From: Lithospermum erythrorhizon
Lineage: Eukaryota; Streptophyta; Magnoliopsida; Boraginales; Boraginaceae
Direction: 5' to 3'
Length of the DNA stretch: 64,000 bases
Assembly (NCBI GenBank): GCA_019722365.1
Contig: JADFUC010001584.1
Location: forward strand, 16,755 to 80,754
The notes below the pieces were generated by a model. That model was not told where the DNA came from and did not search any database. It saw only the letters and a program-made list of their open reading frames with translations. Within the stretch, counting starts at the first letter, position 1; every line of letters begins with the position of its first letter. A program made the translations under genes and the position numbers. Below are positions 9,521 to 23,490 of this stretch, piece after piece.

Positions 9521-12500
9521 TAGAACTAAGTAGATAAGAGAACCATCACTAACCTTGTTGTATTATACACAATTGTCATATGTGTTGGGAAATCAATAGT
9601 TATTTGGTTTATTTATTAAGCGGGTGCGATAATTATTGTAACAATTCATTTTACTAGGTGAGTCAAATGTGATGACATATAAAGCGTTCAACTATAGTAA
9701 TTGGCAATTACTAGTCGGGTTCTCACGATAATACCGGGCTTATACGGATTCACTAGATCTACGTGCATAACCGTTATAATAATATTAATAATCTTTTATG
9801 ACTATCACAATTTTGCTGATATCGAGCCTAGAAGGTCACACACATACGGTGACATTGAGTTGTATTTCATGTATGAAATAAAACTGCAACTTACTAAATT
9901 GAGAAGTTCATTATAATCAATGAGATTACTCAATAGGGATAATCACAACGACAAGTGTGAAATATATTTAGATGAACCAAGAATTAATTGACTTGTTAAG
10001 TTCAATTAATTATTTAGTTAGTTGAGCTTGTTAATAACTTCATAAGTCATTAACGAGATAGTTTCTTAACAAGCCGACTCATTAACTAATCGGACCGGAC
10101 TATTACGTTAACTATACGTCTATATATAGATGGAGTTTTGATTAGGTTTTATACATGAAACAAAATCAAAACTACAAAACACAATGGCTCACATCCCCAT
10201 GGGATGCTTGCAGCTTCAAAGCAAAAACAAGAGGTTTTTGCTTTTCGTGTCTAGTTCTAGCAAATTCAAGTAAGGGATTCAATCTCTCCTGGTGTGGAAT
10301 AACTAGAGGCACGACCAATTGAAGTGCTCATGGATTTGGATTGCTTGTTCTAGTCTTCGAAAAATATTTTTTGTTGTAGTCTTCCGCTGGGATCACTGTA
10401 AGTGTTTTGTTATTCATACGTTGTAGATCTAAAATATATAAATTAAAGTGATCCTATTTATTGTACATGAATTATATATATGAATTAACACAATTGGTTT
10501 TATTTTTATGTAATAAAAGGGATTGATTTTATGTATTTTGTACAATAAAAATAAAAAGAATTTAATCGTATGTATTAAAGGTTGAATTTGACAAAACCTA
10601 TTTTTGTAGAGACTCTGTATGAAATTAGGGTTCTTCACCAATTTTTCCAGAATTGTTTGAATTTGTTAAGTCAATCGAAACAATTTTCAAAATTAATTAT
10701 TTTAGATTTTAAAACGTGAATAAGTCGAAATATGGAAAGGATTTTTTCAAAATTCCAATTCTCAAAATTTTATTTTGGTCCATAGAATCTATATTTCAAA
10801 AATCTAGTGATTTGGTTAAGTTTAAGTCATTCAAATGTCCAATTTTGAAAATAGATTCAAGGTAAATTAATCGAAAAGCGAAAAGCGCCAGTGGCTCATG
10901 CGCTAACCCGGAGGGTGGTAGCGTCCGGCACAGTGGGGACGCCGTCGAAGATGGATGGTGGCTAAATCCATTTTAAAGGGGTGGCTTCATGGCTGTGAGT
11001 CAGGTGATGGTTGTCGAACGTGGCCGATGAAGTTGGTGGTAGGGTTTTAGTTTAAAATCCTACTGCTAAATTCTATTTAATTAGTATTTTCTATTTTGGT
11101 AATTTTAATTTTTTTAGATTTTAGCAGCATAAATCATTATTTGAGCGCATGGAAAATTTTTTCATGACTTTTTAGTGATTTGAAAATTGATTTAAACTTT
11201 CACTTAGTTATTACCACTTTCAATATTAATTAAAGTGTTCGTAAATTACATGTAACACTAAAACTAAAATAAAGTATAATTTAATATAAATACTTGTAAG
11301 TAATTATATTAACTTGAAACAATTATTTAAATATAATTATACACTTGTACAAACACGATAATTAATATATCTATTTTATAGATAGTATTAATTATAAAGC
11401 ATATTTTTTTAACATGGATTATTTGATGAACAAGTTTTCTATTTTCATTTAATATATATGTATAAATTCATGATATGTGATTTAATTTGTTGCATATATA
11501 TTGTAATGGGAATGGAAAAGGGATATATTGATATGACATAGTCTTGTATTTATTGATTTAAAATGCGATCTGCAATGACTTTGTTTACACGTTGTAAGCG
11601 ACCTCGAGTCGTTGTTTTACACCCATGACACCAGTGCTATCTTAGTTGGGTTAGTAATTTTAAAATGTACTACTGTTGAGGCATTGAAGATGACGGTTCA
11701 CTTAAAAGGCGACAACTTGGCGAACTTGGAAGTTCTAGAAGGTGAAGAGAATCACAGGGAAACAGCTTTGTATAAGTATTGTAATAGGGCCTTTTGTTAG
11801 ATTACACTTTGTATAAGTGTTGTAATAGGTCTTTATTTTAGAATCATATCATATATCTCCTGAATGTGTAGTACTTGCTTTATTTTTCATGATGTGCATA
11901 CTTGGTATGTCTTTATTACACATGTTAAATAATAATCAAATAATATTTATACGCGTTAATTTACTTAGAAACTATCAGTCGATTTTAAAGTTGTCTGACT
12001 TATCGCGACTCACAGAAACCTTGGCTGTGATGGTAGATTATCTTAGTGTCGTGGTAGGTATGACAATCGATCATGTTGAATTGATTTCCACTAACGTTGT
12101 GGACTTTCAGATGATCATTCCAAAGTAACTTATTGGTTTAATTGGTAGTTTAGGTGATTTCATTGCGTTGTGGGCTCGGTGATCTGTTGTCGAGAGTAGC
12201 CGCTGTTAGGAGTGTTAGTGACCCAAGAGTTGTGTCGTGGTACACAATTGGTTAGTTAACCTACTATTGTGTTGGGATTCAAAATATTGTAGTGTTGTCG
12301 TTTGGATTCCAACCACAACGGATCTTGGATACCTTATACATTTTGTGAGATTTGAAGTACGGGTATAATATTTATAATTTATTTGTAATATGTTAGATTG
12401 TTTTGAACTGCACTGTCTATGATTGCATATTTTCTATTATGATTGGCACACTATGTTTACTTATTTATTCGCCAATTATTGGCATATTAAAACATAACTT

Positions 12501-14769
12501 TAATATGTAAAATATAACAAGTGAAGGAGAAATCCATAAAACTTGTGGTTATATAGTGTTATACATGCTAACGCATTTTTTTCATTAAACTATTGAAGAT
12601 GATTGTGTTCTAATGAAAGACAAACATTGAATACCCATGACATTTAAAAGGCTTGACTTAATCATGTGTCTGGCGTTACATGAACGCGGTTAGTGAATAG
12701 CATCACGTGATGTGATTGAGTGGTAATTAATTTTGATCTCAATTAAAGGTGATGATGCTATGAAGACTAATATGTTATATTATCTCCCTCGGCCGCTATA
12801 CAATCTTAAATAAATAGTTTAATCTCTTTATAACTTCAGTGGTAAAACTATTAGATGATAAGCGAATGTTGTGTATACATGTTTGAAGACATTTCATTGA
12901 TATTCGGTTTACTGACATGATGACCTTGGCTCATGGTGTGATGAAACATAGCTTATGGTTTGTAGAACCCGGTAAGCATTGTTGTCTCCTTGGATTCGCG
13001 CGTCATTTGTAGGTTGAGTGCGCAAAGAACTTTGATTTGAAGTTAATGATTGGCTTCATTATTTCAGACGTTAACCATGGAGTGAAGGAAATTAAGTAAC
13101 ACTTAAGAAATAGAGGGAAAGGTTTGATTAAACCTCACACCTAAAGTAATTTTTCATTAGAACTAAAATATTATATGGATGTACTATCGGTATCTTGGAC
13201 ACTGATTTTGACTCACATGATTTCAAATCATGGATAGCAGCCATGTATATATTAGTAGCCCACAAAAAAAAATTGAGCCTGCCCAATGGCAATATTAGGT
13301 AACTACCGTTATAAGAGCACACGGTTTAAATCCTCCATTTAGGTGGTTGAGATTTCAAACTGTTTCTTTGGATTTGCATGAGTAGAAATGCATGTCATAG
13401 TTAATATGAACATCTACACCTATAGATCAGGTGATCCTGATTGAAAGAATGCTTATTCTATTCTTGTTCTAAATATATGATATTTCAAGTAACAAACACT
13501 TGAGTCGTACTTATGAATGTGACTTAAACAAGACTTAAATTCAATCTTGCAGAGATGAGCTAAGTCAACTCTTACTAGACTTAGTGGGAGGTTCATTAAT
13601 CTTGATTAAGTTTGTATGAACACATACAAGTTGATCAGGGATATAAGTCATTGAATGATACATCAGAATTGATAAGAGTATGGGAAGGACCATATGAATA
13701 CTATCAAGTTTTGAATCAGAAGTATCATCGTCATGAGTAACATTATAATAGAAGAATGAGTCATCTTTCTGTCCTTAAAAGCATACTTGCTAAGATATGT
13801 AACTAAGAAATTGTGTTTAATGAAGTTAAAACACAATGGATAAAATCTTTCAATTTCGTAGACCAAAATAATTTTTATTCTAACCTTAGATGTGTCATTA
13901 GTTGAGTGACACAACTAAGGGTTGTGTTTAACATGGTTGAAACACAATGAATGAAATATTTTCACATATCAAAAGTTGTTCTTTACCTTAAATCCCGGTT
14001 TATTCATACTCAACTATGAGACGATTCAAGAGTTGCGTTTGACAAATAAAACTTTAAACGTCGTATGGGCGATTAGTATTATGTCACTTTGATAGACATG
14101 ATTTAACCTGATATCAAAATTGAATTATGTCATTTTTGTACACATAGCGGAAGGAGAATTTGGTATTTATTTAAGTCTATTATAAAATTACAATTCATTG
14201 TATGTATAGTATCTTCATTATGAAGTATTAAGAGTGGAAGTAAATATATGACATGAATGTATTTAAGTGGCTCTTTAGGGAGACTTGATCGATGTTAGAA
14301 CCACTTCCAATTATATTAGAATATTATGCTTTAGAATTCTTGTTGCATTGCTAACTTCATGCAAAAGAGGTGATCTTGATATGAATAAATCATACTCGAT
14401 AGATGAATTGAAGGGTCATCGAGGTGAAATAAGGTGAAATACACGAATTTGAGTATAGACACTCACTCTTTTTACATACAGATGGTGATTCGGCCAGTAA
14501 GCGTGTTTCCATTAAATGAATATATAGTCATGAATGAATGTTTAATCAAATATTTGGTTTTGACCATGTTGAACTTATTCATTGGTTAACTATGCTCATG
14601 TCTATTTCAAACTTTTTTCTTATTGATTTTCCACGTGTTGTAACATGTGTTTAAGTAAGTGATCCAAGGAATGTTCCTAAGTAATGATCAGTGATGATGG
14701 ATACTTGACATTATCGTTGGAACTCCATATCTTATACGAGAATAAGAAGGGAAATAATTATACTACCAT
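9521..14769 (+). other. Decayed Ty1/copia-derived and unassigned DNA
   Basis: No intact gene. TGTTGGGAAATC (9584) looks like a copia LTR start, and a related TGTTGGGATTC occurs at 12270. Both follow the word TACACAATTG, which hints at two copies of one LTR edge. A TATA-like run (10120-10129) precedes a leader with a short frame MAHIPMGCLQLQS and a donor-like AAG|TAAGGG near 10270. A 37-bp duplication with GTATAAGTRTTGTAATAGG lies at 11770-11835. An RNase H relic is listed separately. AGTGGGAGG near 13590 resembles a copia polypurine tract. Confidence 0.5.
13170..13290 (+). pseudogene. Ty1/copia RNase H relic
   Basis: A short open stretch reads DTDFDSHDFKSWIAAMYILV. It matches the copia RNase H block that usually reads as a D.DF..D.DD.KS..GY.. 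pattern. The flanks are frameshifted and no neighbouring domain is recognisable. With the minus-strand relic at 8640-9520 it shows that at least two copia insertions in opposite orientation make up this stretch. Confidence 0.45.
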
Positions 14770-15846
14770 TGAAATAACCCGTTACGGTTAGCGATTAAAT
14801 TATATTATATATATCGTTTGGTGGTGGGACCCGGAGATAGTATAAATACTTTCGGAATAAAATCGATATAACGAGACTAGTATTAAATGAGTAGTAGTTT
14901 ATGTCACGGATAATAACACATTTGAAATCGTTTTCATTTAAAGTTTAATGGCGAAAAGTGGAGAAATAAAACCGCAACCAAACGGGACTTGCTTTCATTA
15001 AATGTCACCATGACCTTATCATCATTTAGATTTCTTATCACAAAAACCATCCCATTTCCCCCATGTTGGCGAACTCCGTCGAAGAAAGGAAAATTTTCTT
15101 CCTCCGTTTTCATCTCTTTCGCTTTGTTCTTGAGTTCAAAAGTTGGTTTATCGTCTTTCCCCTAGATTATCCACTCACACTCTTTAAGGAATGAAAGCTT
15201 GAAACTTTTGTTATAGATTCCGAAAGTTATGAGGGTTGACTTTTGTTAGACTAACTTTTTTTGAATTTCCTTTTAAATTATATAAGTATTTTATTGAACC
15301 TTAATGTAGTTGTTTTGGGAGTAGAAGTGTTAATTTTGATGTTGATTGGAAGAGAGTATGTTGAGGTAGGTTTGTGTAGTTGAGTGGTATTTGGGGTTTT
15401 GATTAATGATTGTTATAAATGGGTAAATTAGTTGGGAATTGACTTTTGGATTGATTAGAAATTATTTAAAGTGATATTGTTGGGGTAGGGGTGATGGCCA
15501 AAATTGTTGAGGGTTGGGTGGTTGAAATTTTATTGTTTTATTTAATCGTTTAAACACGCTTAGTAATCTTTCCACCTAGAGTTGACAAACTGGTAACTAA
15601 AATTTGTTGAAAGTTGAATAGTTAAAACTAAAATGTGTTAAGGATTAAGTTAAAACTTTAAGTTGAGTAGTTGTTAACCTAAACCTCTAAAATGGAATTA
15701 TTTAAGTGAACACTAAAATAGAGTTAAATGATAGTAAGTAGTAATTGTATAAATTTTCGAATTGTTTGTGATTAGCGTGGAGCTTGGGAAAGCGGCACCT
15801 AGATTAGTGGGGGAGCGTTTCCTTATTGCTAGGCGAGAGTGAGTAT
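14770..15846 (+). repeat. Ty3/gypsy LTR, left part (split by a nested element)
   Basis: Begins TGAAATAACCC and is collinear with the 3' LTR at 60360: both share GTGGGACCCGGAG, then TTTCGGAATA, ATCGATATA, CGAGACTAGTATTA and GAGTAGTAGTTT. It is interrupted after 15846 by a minus-strand element and resumes near 23491. The two parts add up to about 2.52 kb, the same as the LTRs at 27157 and 60360. No internal region follows, so it is probably a solo LTR. Confidence 0.8.
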
Positions 15847-17487
15847 TGTAAAGACTCGCCTCAAAGTCATCACATCGAGGTTAGGTAAATCATGGCTTGT
15901 ATATCTGAGTCTGATCGATGGTTGACACGAAAAACACTGTTTAAAAACGGTGGGAACGAGACGGAGTTTGATAAAAATAAAAATGGTTGGCGCAAGCTGA
16001 CATCTGAAATTTAACCAATAAATGGCATTTACAGCCAAACCCAAAACATAAAACACGCGACAACCAAATCGCTTTAAAAGTACCCTTGACAATGCTACAA
16101 TTTCAACATTTCCCGAAACGAGGGTAAGCGTTTACATCGACATAAAAGAAAGAAGAGGGCTAGGGGATCCACAGCCACGTCTGCCTAAATAAAGTCAGAG
16201 CAGCTCGCCCGAACTCATTTGCTTCAGCGGGCACACGTAAATGCAGGTGGGGAAGGGAACCAAGGCTCGGCGGTAGTGGAAGCGGATCGGCCGGATGGTA
16301 AACACCCCGTATCCGAATGAGGTATACGGTAAGGGATAAAATATATACATGGGTACTTAGCGATAAGATGGGTAAATCTGAGTTATACAAATATAGTACA
16401 AAAATGCTAGCTATTCCGAGACATCGTAGCGGAATACTCGTGAGAAATAAATGGCATCTTGTAAGAGAGAATTTCGACTTACGTACTCACTTTGAGGCCA
16501 TATATCAGCATCATATAATCAAACATTAACCGGTAAAATTTCTGACACGTTAACGCCTGACAAATAAATGATTTATAAAAGTGAAACATGACTTAACATC
16601 GCGATTCATCCTTTTCACGGCGAGTCGCCGCCGAACTCCAACCAGCAATCTCAGCGCCCGTATTCGCGTCTGATATCGACACTTGTAGCAACAAACACGC
16701 AGTTTCAAAGTAACATCTATATCATGTGATACAACCGTCGTACAAAACACTGCTCAGCAGAATACGCTCCCGAATGCTTCATGACACAGGTATACCAACA
16801 TGAATACGGGGAATACCACTTCGCGTAAACATACTCAAAATTACCTTTAAAGCATAAATATACTCGGCGTATATACCCTCCATTAAACACCCGCAATAAA
16901 TCTAAGGCGACACCACAGCAATCGACAATTCCGCAGTTTCGCAATATACACACGGATAAGTTCATAACACGAGATACATTATCGCGTCGATTTCATTACA
17001 ACATCCAAACACAAATAAGATAATAACAGTGATAAAATCCCGCTTGGCTAGTAGCTGGCCAACCGTCAATCGATCCTCATGTTCCCAGCGTCCAGGAAGT
17101 CTTTTTACCTTGAAAGCATTGGGGATGATGAGGGGCTTAAGTGCAGCTCAGCTTGAGGTTTGAGGGAGAAATTCGAAGAAGAAGAAAAAAAATAGAGGAG
17201 ACAAACGGTTCACACTCTCGGCTCGAACTGGAAGGGAAGAAGTGGGGTTTTGGTGAGTTGGGCTCTTAGGATGGCTTAAGTAATTGGGTTGGGCCCAAAA
17301 GCCCAACCGGTGAAAATCCGGGCCTTTAATTCGCTCGATACTTCTCGTTTTAACTTAATCCGACAACTAACTTCCGAACATAAACATTTACGAACATAAA
17401 ATATTTAGTGGGTTCCAATTCACGGAAATAAATTAATAATCTCGTATTTTAGTTTTATTTATTAACGAGGTAGCTAAGGTTATTACA
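15847..17487 (-). repeat. 3' LTR of nested minus-strand Ty3/gypsy element A
   Basis: 1.64 kb. On the plus strand it starts TGTAAAGACTCGCC and ends AGCTAAGGTTATTACA, so the LTR reads TGTAATAACC...TTTACA on the minus strand. It aligns along its length with 21759 to about 23490 (shared words: GATCGATGGTTGACACGAAAA, trimmed: GGCATTTACAGCCAAA, TTTACATCGACATAAA, GCTTCAGCGGGCACAC, GAGGTTTGAGGGAGAAATTC). All frames inside are short and accidental. Confidence 0.85.
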
Positions 17488-20400
17488 TTACGCTATGAAA
17501 ATTTTGCCCTCGAAATTTACTTTTCGTCGCTTAGGTCGCCTTATAACCATCAACTTTATTTTCAACTCGCATTTTATTATCTAATATGTATCGACTTATC
17601 GACCTCTTGACTTACGTACTCAAATCGGTATCTCTCGTCATTTCCATCCTACCGTTATTAGTCACAATTATTTAGCATCTCCGCATGGTAATCATCTTCA
17701 TAAATTCCACGTAGTATCTACGTAAGCATATTAATGTCGAGCCATTGTTTTCACACCCAAAAATTTTCTTCTTTAAATCGATAACATCTCTACTTATCTT
17801 TTTCATGATTTATTATCTAAATGTAGTTTACTTCCTCAGTATTTAATCATAGCTACTCACATAAATTAGCTTTATATATATACATAAACAACGATATCTA
17901 TAAAATAATAGTAGCATCACATGAAAGAAATCAGCGACTCCTATAACACGTATTTCCTGATCGACCAATGAATCGTTACAATAACACTCGAAGCCTAGAC
18001 CTTTCATTTTCAAAATTTATCCGGTCACGCCCATAAGATTACACGCCGATAATCATTTACACCATATTTATAATGTTACGTCAACTAGCGTCAATCGATA
18101 CCTACGTTATTATTTACTCCATGATTATATGAGCTCGTCCGATTGACAACTCGCTCTGAATTTGTCGTTATACTTTAATCGACAACACGTAATCATAACA
18201 TCACAAATGTGAAGGAACACCCGATCGAACATTTCATGAGAGACGAATCATAATCTCGGCGTCGATTATCGACAAAGATCGATGTATCGACCTGTATATC
18301 TCCGTATTAGATATTGTGTCGTAACAATTTCAATATGTACATAACCATTGATGTCTCCTTTTCTTTGTTTATCCGCATAACATTCTCAAAAGCCATCTAA
18401 CAATTACTTACCTTATATAACATCATGATATCGTCTAACCATTTATTAACACGCGGCAGTCCACAACATCAATCCCGACTCGGCCGCGCAACCACAACAC
18501 TGACTAGATAACTTAATTGACATATCATCTTATAATGCGTATCTCTGATTCTAGAGGATCTTACATTGGCTCGATGATACACACTTAATAATTTTCCATG
18601 CAATTTCCTTGTCGTGAATCCAACTTTCTCTAAGCAAGAAGGAACTCCAATTTGTTAAACACGACTATACCCGATCAAGCGCAGCACAAATGCATTGGAT
18701 ATTTCTTCACATGCTTGGTGGCGACATTTCCGTCTTTCCCTACCCTTTTCAGTGCTTTACTACGCTTATGACATATCATTGCTTATCTTTCATCATTACC
18801 TTTAAAGACAATTAAATACTCTCTAATCATCAAAATCTACTTGTTGTATTAATACCAGATAGCGTATCGACATCATTATAGTTCCACCTCGTTAATACGT
18901 CATGTCGATCTAGAAATTATAATATCCTGATTGAGTAAATCACCCCCAAATTCAAATACGATTTAATGGCGCCATAAACTCACTAATAACACCTTAACTC
19001 CGTAATACGACGATACTTAAATGCCGTCAAAATTACCTATAACCGCCAGTATGCGTATACGCTTTAAGCCCCCTATTCCTAGCATAATCGAGCACTCCGT
19101 ATTCAACGATACATATAACCGCATACTTTATTACACATATTCGCGTATATTCGCTCGAGCTTAAGTCTGACGTACACAAATTCTCAAGAGAGATATCGTA
19201 ATACCCTTTTCTTATCCTTTAACAACCTAAATTATATCATCAATACTTCCACCAATCTAGAAGAAAAAGAAAAGTTAGATACCTTACGACTCGTATTGTC
19301 ATGGTATTACGTCAATCTAATTATAAATCCTGAGCTTATATTACTCGTCTCTTTATCACATATGTAACTTCGAACATTCTCTTCTAGTTCTATCTTCTAG
19401 TACACAAAGCTCACGATTAAATCATCCTATAATCCATAATATAATCTAAGATATCACGATCTAGCTAGCTCATATACATCGTATTAGTGACTTAGTTTCA
19501 TAGTTAACACTACGAATCTAACCTCAATGTTCAAACATCCTGAAGAAATGAATTCGCATCTATCTCCTAACATATCATACTCATGAAGTAATTTCCACAA
19601 ATTTATAACCTTAATATATCCTTATACAATGATCGTACCTTTGGTTTCTCATTAGTAACTTCCCCGAAATCCTCATGAATGCTTAATATCAACTAATCTT
19701 ACGTCAGTAAGTCTTACTTAAAATGTGCATGTTTATCAATCGTCGTTGAATTTCAGTTTAAAACTATTGCTATCCCCTTGATATGTTTAGTTATTCCTAC
19801 ACTCTAAACTTCCGTTAGTCCGCCCCTAACTGAGATAATATTTATAACAATAATTCCATAATTATGCGGCGATATTGAATTTCTATTATATTCGTTATGT
19901 CATAGACTTCGCCACTTTCTTGATTCTCGGAATCACGGTACTTAAGTCTCACTTTTACTTGCCTTCCCAATAACCATAAAACTTAATGTCTCCATTTAAT
20001 CCTTTTAACTTACTAAGCGTTTAGTCGCGTCGCCCAATCTTAATCATGGGATTGACATTTTCTCCAAATGACATTCTTCATATATATAATTGCATACAAT
20101 ATATTCAAGTTTTCCAAGAAGTCCTCATTCTTTATCATTTCATTTCTCTAACTACTCGAGCAACCAAATTGCATTAATAATTAAATCCTTGATATTCCAA
20201 CTATTATCACCTAGTTTATATCATAATTTAAATTACTTCCTCTTTCAATTTTACACTCGTTCTGACCCATATCATACTCCTCGGGTTCTATTTTATATCT
20301 ACTTTCATTATAATATAATCATACGATCTTCATCACTGCTTTGATACTTGACCCTGAGCCTCGTTTGACTTTAACTTTCCGATAAATGTTCTATAATTCA

Positions 20401-21755
20401 CCGCAATTCTTTTTGATTTTTTCAACTGGCGCTTTACCTAATCTATTTTCATCAACTAACGTCCATTATTTCGTAAAATTATTGACAACTATATATCTTT
20501 AGTCTCAGTTTTATTACTTCGGAAAGAATGGGTTAAATGCGACTTGGCAGCATTCTGGCGCCGGAGATAACCCAGTTGGTCTCGTCTTAATATACTTCTA
20601 CCGGATGTCGCGGCTTCTATTTCGTCTAGTGATCTCTCTAGAGTTTTCTCCAACTGGTAAATCAACTAATTTTCACCATGACTCCGTTCTTTCTCGAAAT
20701 CGATCTTGAAATGCTACAACCATTAAACGAATTTCCATCTCACTTAAATATTCTATTGATAGAGTACTACCGAACATCTCTTCCTTACTCCCGAGGGGTC
20801 ACTAAATTTTCCACTTATTCCTTTTATTCTTGACGACAACTACAAACTTAACCCATTTAGAGTTACAATGGCCAATAGAACTAAAATCTCATTTCCATTT
20901 CAAATTCCTAGCTACATTACATCCTGCTTTACATCTACTAATAGAGTACCCCCACACTAATTTCACAAAACATTCCTTTTCGATATTCGAGATGTCTTGA
21001 CATGTATTCAGTACTCCCCATTTGATTGATAATCTAACACAATCGTTAAACCATGATGATAACATTTTGCGTGAGGTTTTCCATTTTAGAACATCCTCGA
21101 TTCCTCTAGTATCATCAAGATAAAATTTCCAATATCAGCTGTCGACAACTGCATATTCTCTTGTGCCCACTCGTATCCGTACTCTTAACTTTATTCTAAT
21201 ATTCACTTGGTATTACATCCTTGCCTTGACAAATTAGCCTCACTTTATCCTAACGGCAGGTGCATCTATCATAATTATCACCAATATTCATCCACCAATT
21301 ATTTGAAGTCGCGAGGTTCAACTAAGGATCATCAATCTTACAGCATCAGCAAAATCTACTTTTGACATTCTTAGATACTATCGCAAATACATCGACCACT
21401 TTAACAACTCCAAGTCCGACAAATTTATTTCAAACATCTTGGCATTGTCTCCTACTCCACTAAATTTTCAACATATCCGATTTCAATTAGCACACCACTT
21501 TGCGACAAATTATCTAGAAATACTCGCGTTGAATTCGCCAAGAACAATTTCGATTAATACTATCTTTCCTGCGGGTCCTCGCTTCGTAGCTAAACAAAAA
21601 TCACTTCTGGGTGGCATCTCGATAGTCAGCGGTCGGCCCGAAGAAAAGACTGAGCTTTCGAGAAAAGACTCAGCAGAAACAACCCGAATAAAAACTTAGT
21701 TAAGCACATAACCACCACCAGTGACTGATGTCACGAAACTGCGCTCACGATACCA
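17488..21755 (-). mobile_element. Internal region of element A (coding-dead)
   Basis: 4.3 kb between primer-binding site and 3' LTR. On the minus strand it ends with a polypurine-type segment (GTAAATTTCGAGGGC, about 17508-17523) typical of gypsy elements. It is collinear with the internal region of element B at 55866-60359: matches include TTGGAGTTGTTAA near 21400, GCAATTTGGTTGCTCGAG near 20160 and CTTCTTGGAAAACTTGAATAT, trimmed to GGAAAACTTGAATAT, near 20105. An ATGCCACCCAGAAG near 21615 may be the old gag start. No gag, RT or integrase frame survives. Confidence 0.75.
21743..21755 (-). other. Primer-binding site of element A
   Basis: On the minus strand TGGTATCGTGAGC, one or two changes away from the initiator-Met tRNA primer site TGGTATCAGAGC used by gypsy chromoviruses. 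It is adjacent to the inner edge of the 5' LTR, as required. Confidence 0.7.
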
Positions 21756-21758
21756 TGG

Positions 21759-23490
21759 TATAGCGACCAGCCGAGGCCGTGCGCCTCGAGGTTGGGTTGT
21801 CATCGGCTTTGTATATACGAGGTCACCCGATCGATGGTTGACACGAAAACACGTTTAAAAACCCGGTAGAAGCCCCGGGCAGGTTTGATAAAAATAAAAT
21901 GGTTGAAAAGCGCAAACATTGACATACAAAAATTTAACCATAGTGGCATTTACAGCCAAAGAAACATAAAACACACGACAACCAAATCACAAAAAGTACC
22001 ACAACCATCTTCTGATTTGTTAAAACCCGAGGGTAAGCTGTTTACATCGACATAAAGAAAGAGAGAATTGCTTGAGATCCACAGCAGCGTCTACTTTAAA
22101 TAAATCCACACCCAAGTATTTCATGAACTCAATTGCTTCAGCGGGCACACCTTAAATCTGGGAGGTGGGGAAGGGTAAAATTTCGATAGGTTAGTGGAAG
22201 CGGATCGCGGGATGGTAGCTTCTTATGCTCCAGGAAAGGAGGTACTCTGATGAGATAAATATATACATCGGTACTTGATAAGATGGAAGTAAATACGATT
22301 ATACAATATGAAATGCAGAAATATCTTAACTATTCCGGACATCATAGCGAATACTCGCCGAGAAATAAATGCGCACCTTGTAGAAGGCTTCGACTTACGT
22401 ACTCGCATGCCATATCGCGTCATATAATCAAACAAGTAACCGGTAAAATTTCTTGACTGCGTTAACACGCGACCGCAAATAAATGATTTATAAAAGTGAA
22501 ACCATGATAACGTCATAATTAAATCCGCTTTTTCGTAATTTCGCCTTGAACTCCAACTGACATATCCTTTTCAGCGGGCTCGCGCGAGCAGCACAGCCTA
22601 TTAAATATCGCTTTTCAAATAATTCGCGCTTGAGCATGACGCTTGTCTACCAGCCCTTGTCCCTTGCGTCTGATATCAACCTTGCTTGGCAAAACACCAC
22701 AGCAGTTTCAAAGTAACATACATATCGCACGATACAACCAAATCGTACAAAACACAACGCTCGGCGAGATACGCTCCCAGATACTTCCAGCGGCAATTAT
22801 ACTCGAAAGCGTGAATACGAGGGTCTGTTCGGCGTAAACATACTCAAAATTACGCTGGCGTAAATATACTCGAGCATATATACCTCCCATTAAACACCCG
22901 CAATAAATGCCTGTGAAATTGATAATTCACAATTTCCCTGATACACGCGCGGATAAGTTCGCTAACAGGAGATACATTGTCGCGATCAATTTACCATACG
23001 ACATCCGAACACAAATGAATATGGCTTAATTGATAAATCACGCCCATTTAGTACAGCTAGCGCCCAACCGATCAATCGTCCTCATTGTTCAGCGTCCGTC
23101 TTTTTACCTTGAAACGACGGGGATGATGAGGAGAAACTTCTCCGAAAATTTTAGCTCCAAAGCTTGAGGTTTGAGGGAGAAATTCGAAGAAGAAAAAAAA
23201 AAATGGAGGAGACAATCGGTTCTGTTTCTGTTTGCCCAGGCGGAAGGGAAAAAGTGGGTTTTGGTGAGTTGAGACTTCTTAGGATGGCTTAAGTAATCGG
23301 GTTGGGCCCAAAAGCCCGACCCGGTGAAAATCCGAGACCTGCAGGTGGCTCGTCTTCTCGTTTTAACTTAATCCGACAACTAACCTTAGAGCATGCTACG
23401 AGACATAAAATATTTAGTGGGTTTCAATTCACGAAAATAAATTAATAATCTCATATTTTAGTTTATTTATTAGCAGTATTTACCGAGTTA
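21759..23490 (-). repeat. 5' LTR of element A
   Basis: About 1.73 kb. Aligns with 15847-17487 through GATCGATGGTTGACACG, then GGCATTTACAGCC, CGGTAAAATTTC, GGGTTGGGCCCAAAAGCCC and ATATTTAGTGGGTT. The far border (about 23490) is blurred because the expected TTATTACA has changed to TTATTCTGA. The two LTRs differ by many small indels, so the element is old or the sequence quality is low. Confidence 0.8.

Noticed and set aside
16160..16965. Several 60-90-codon frames in the element A LTR
   Set aside because: They are not conserved in the second LTR copy and have no coding signature.
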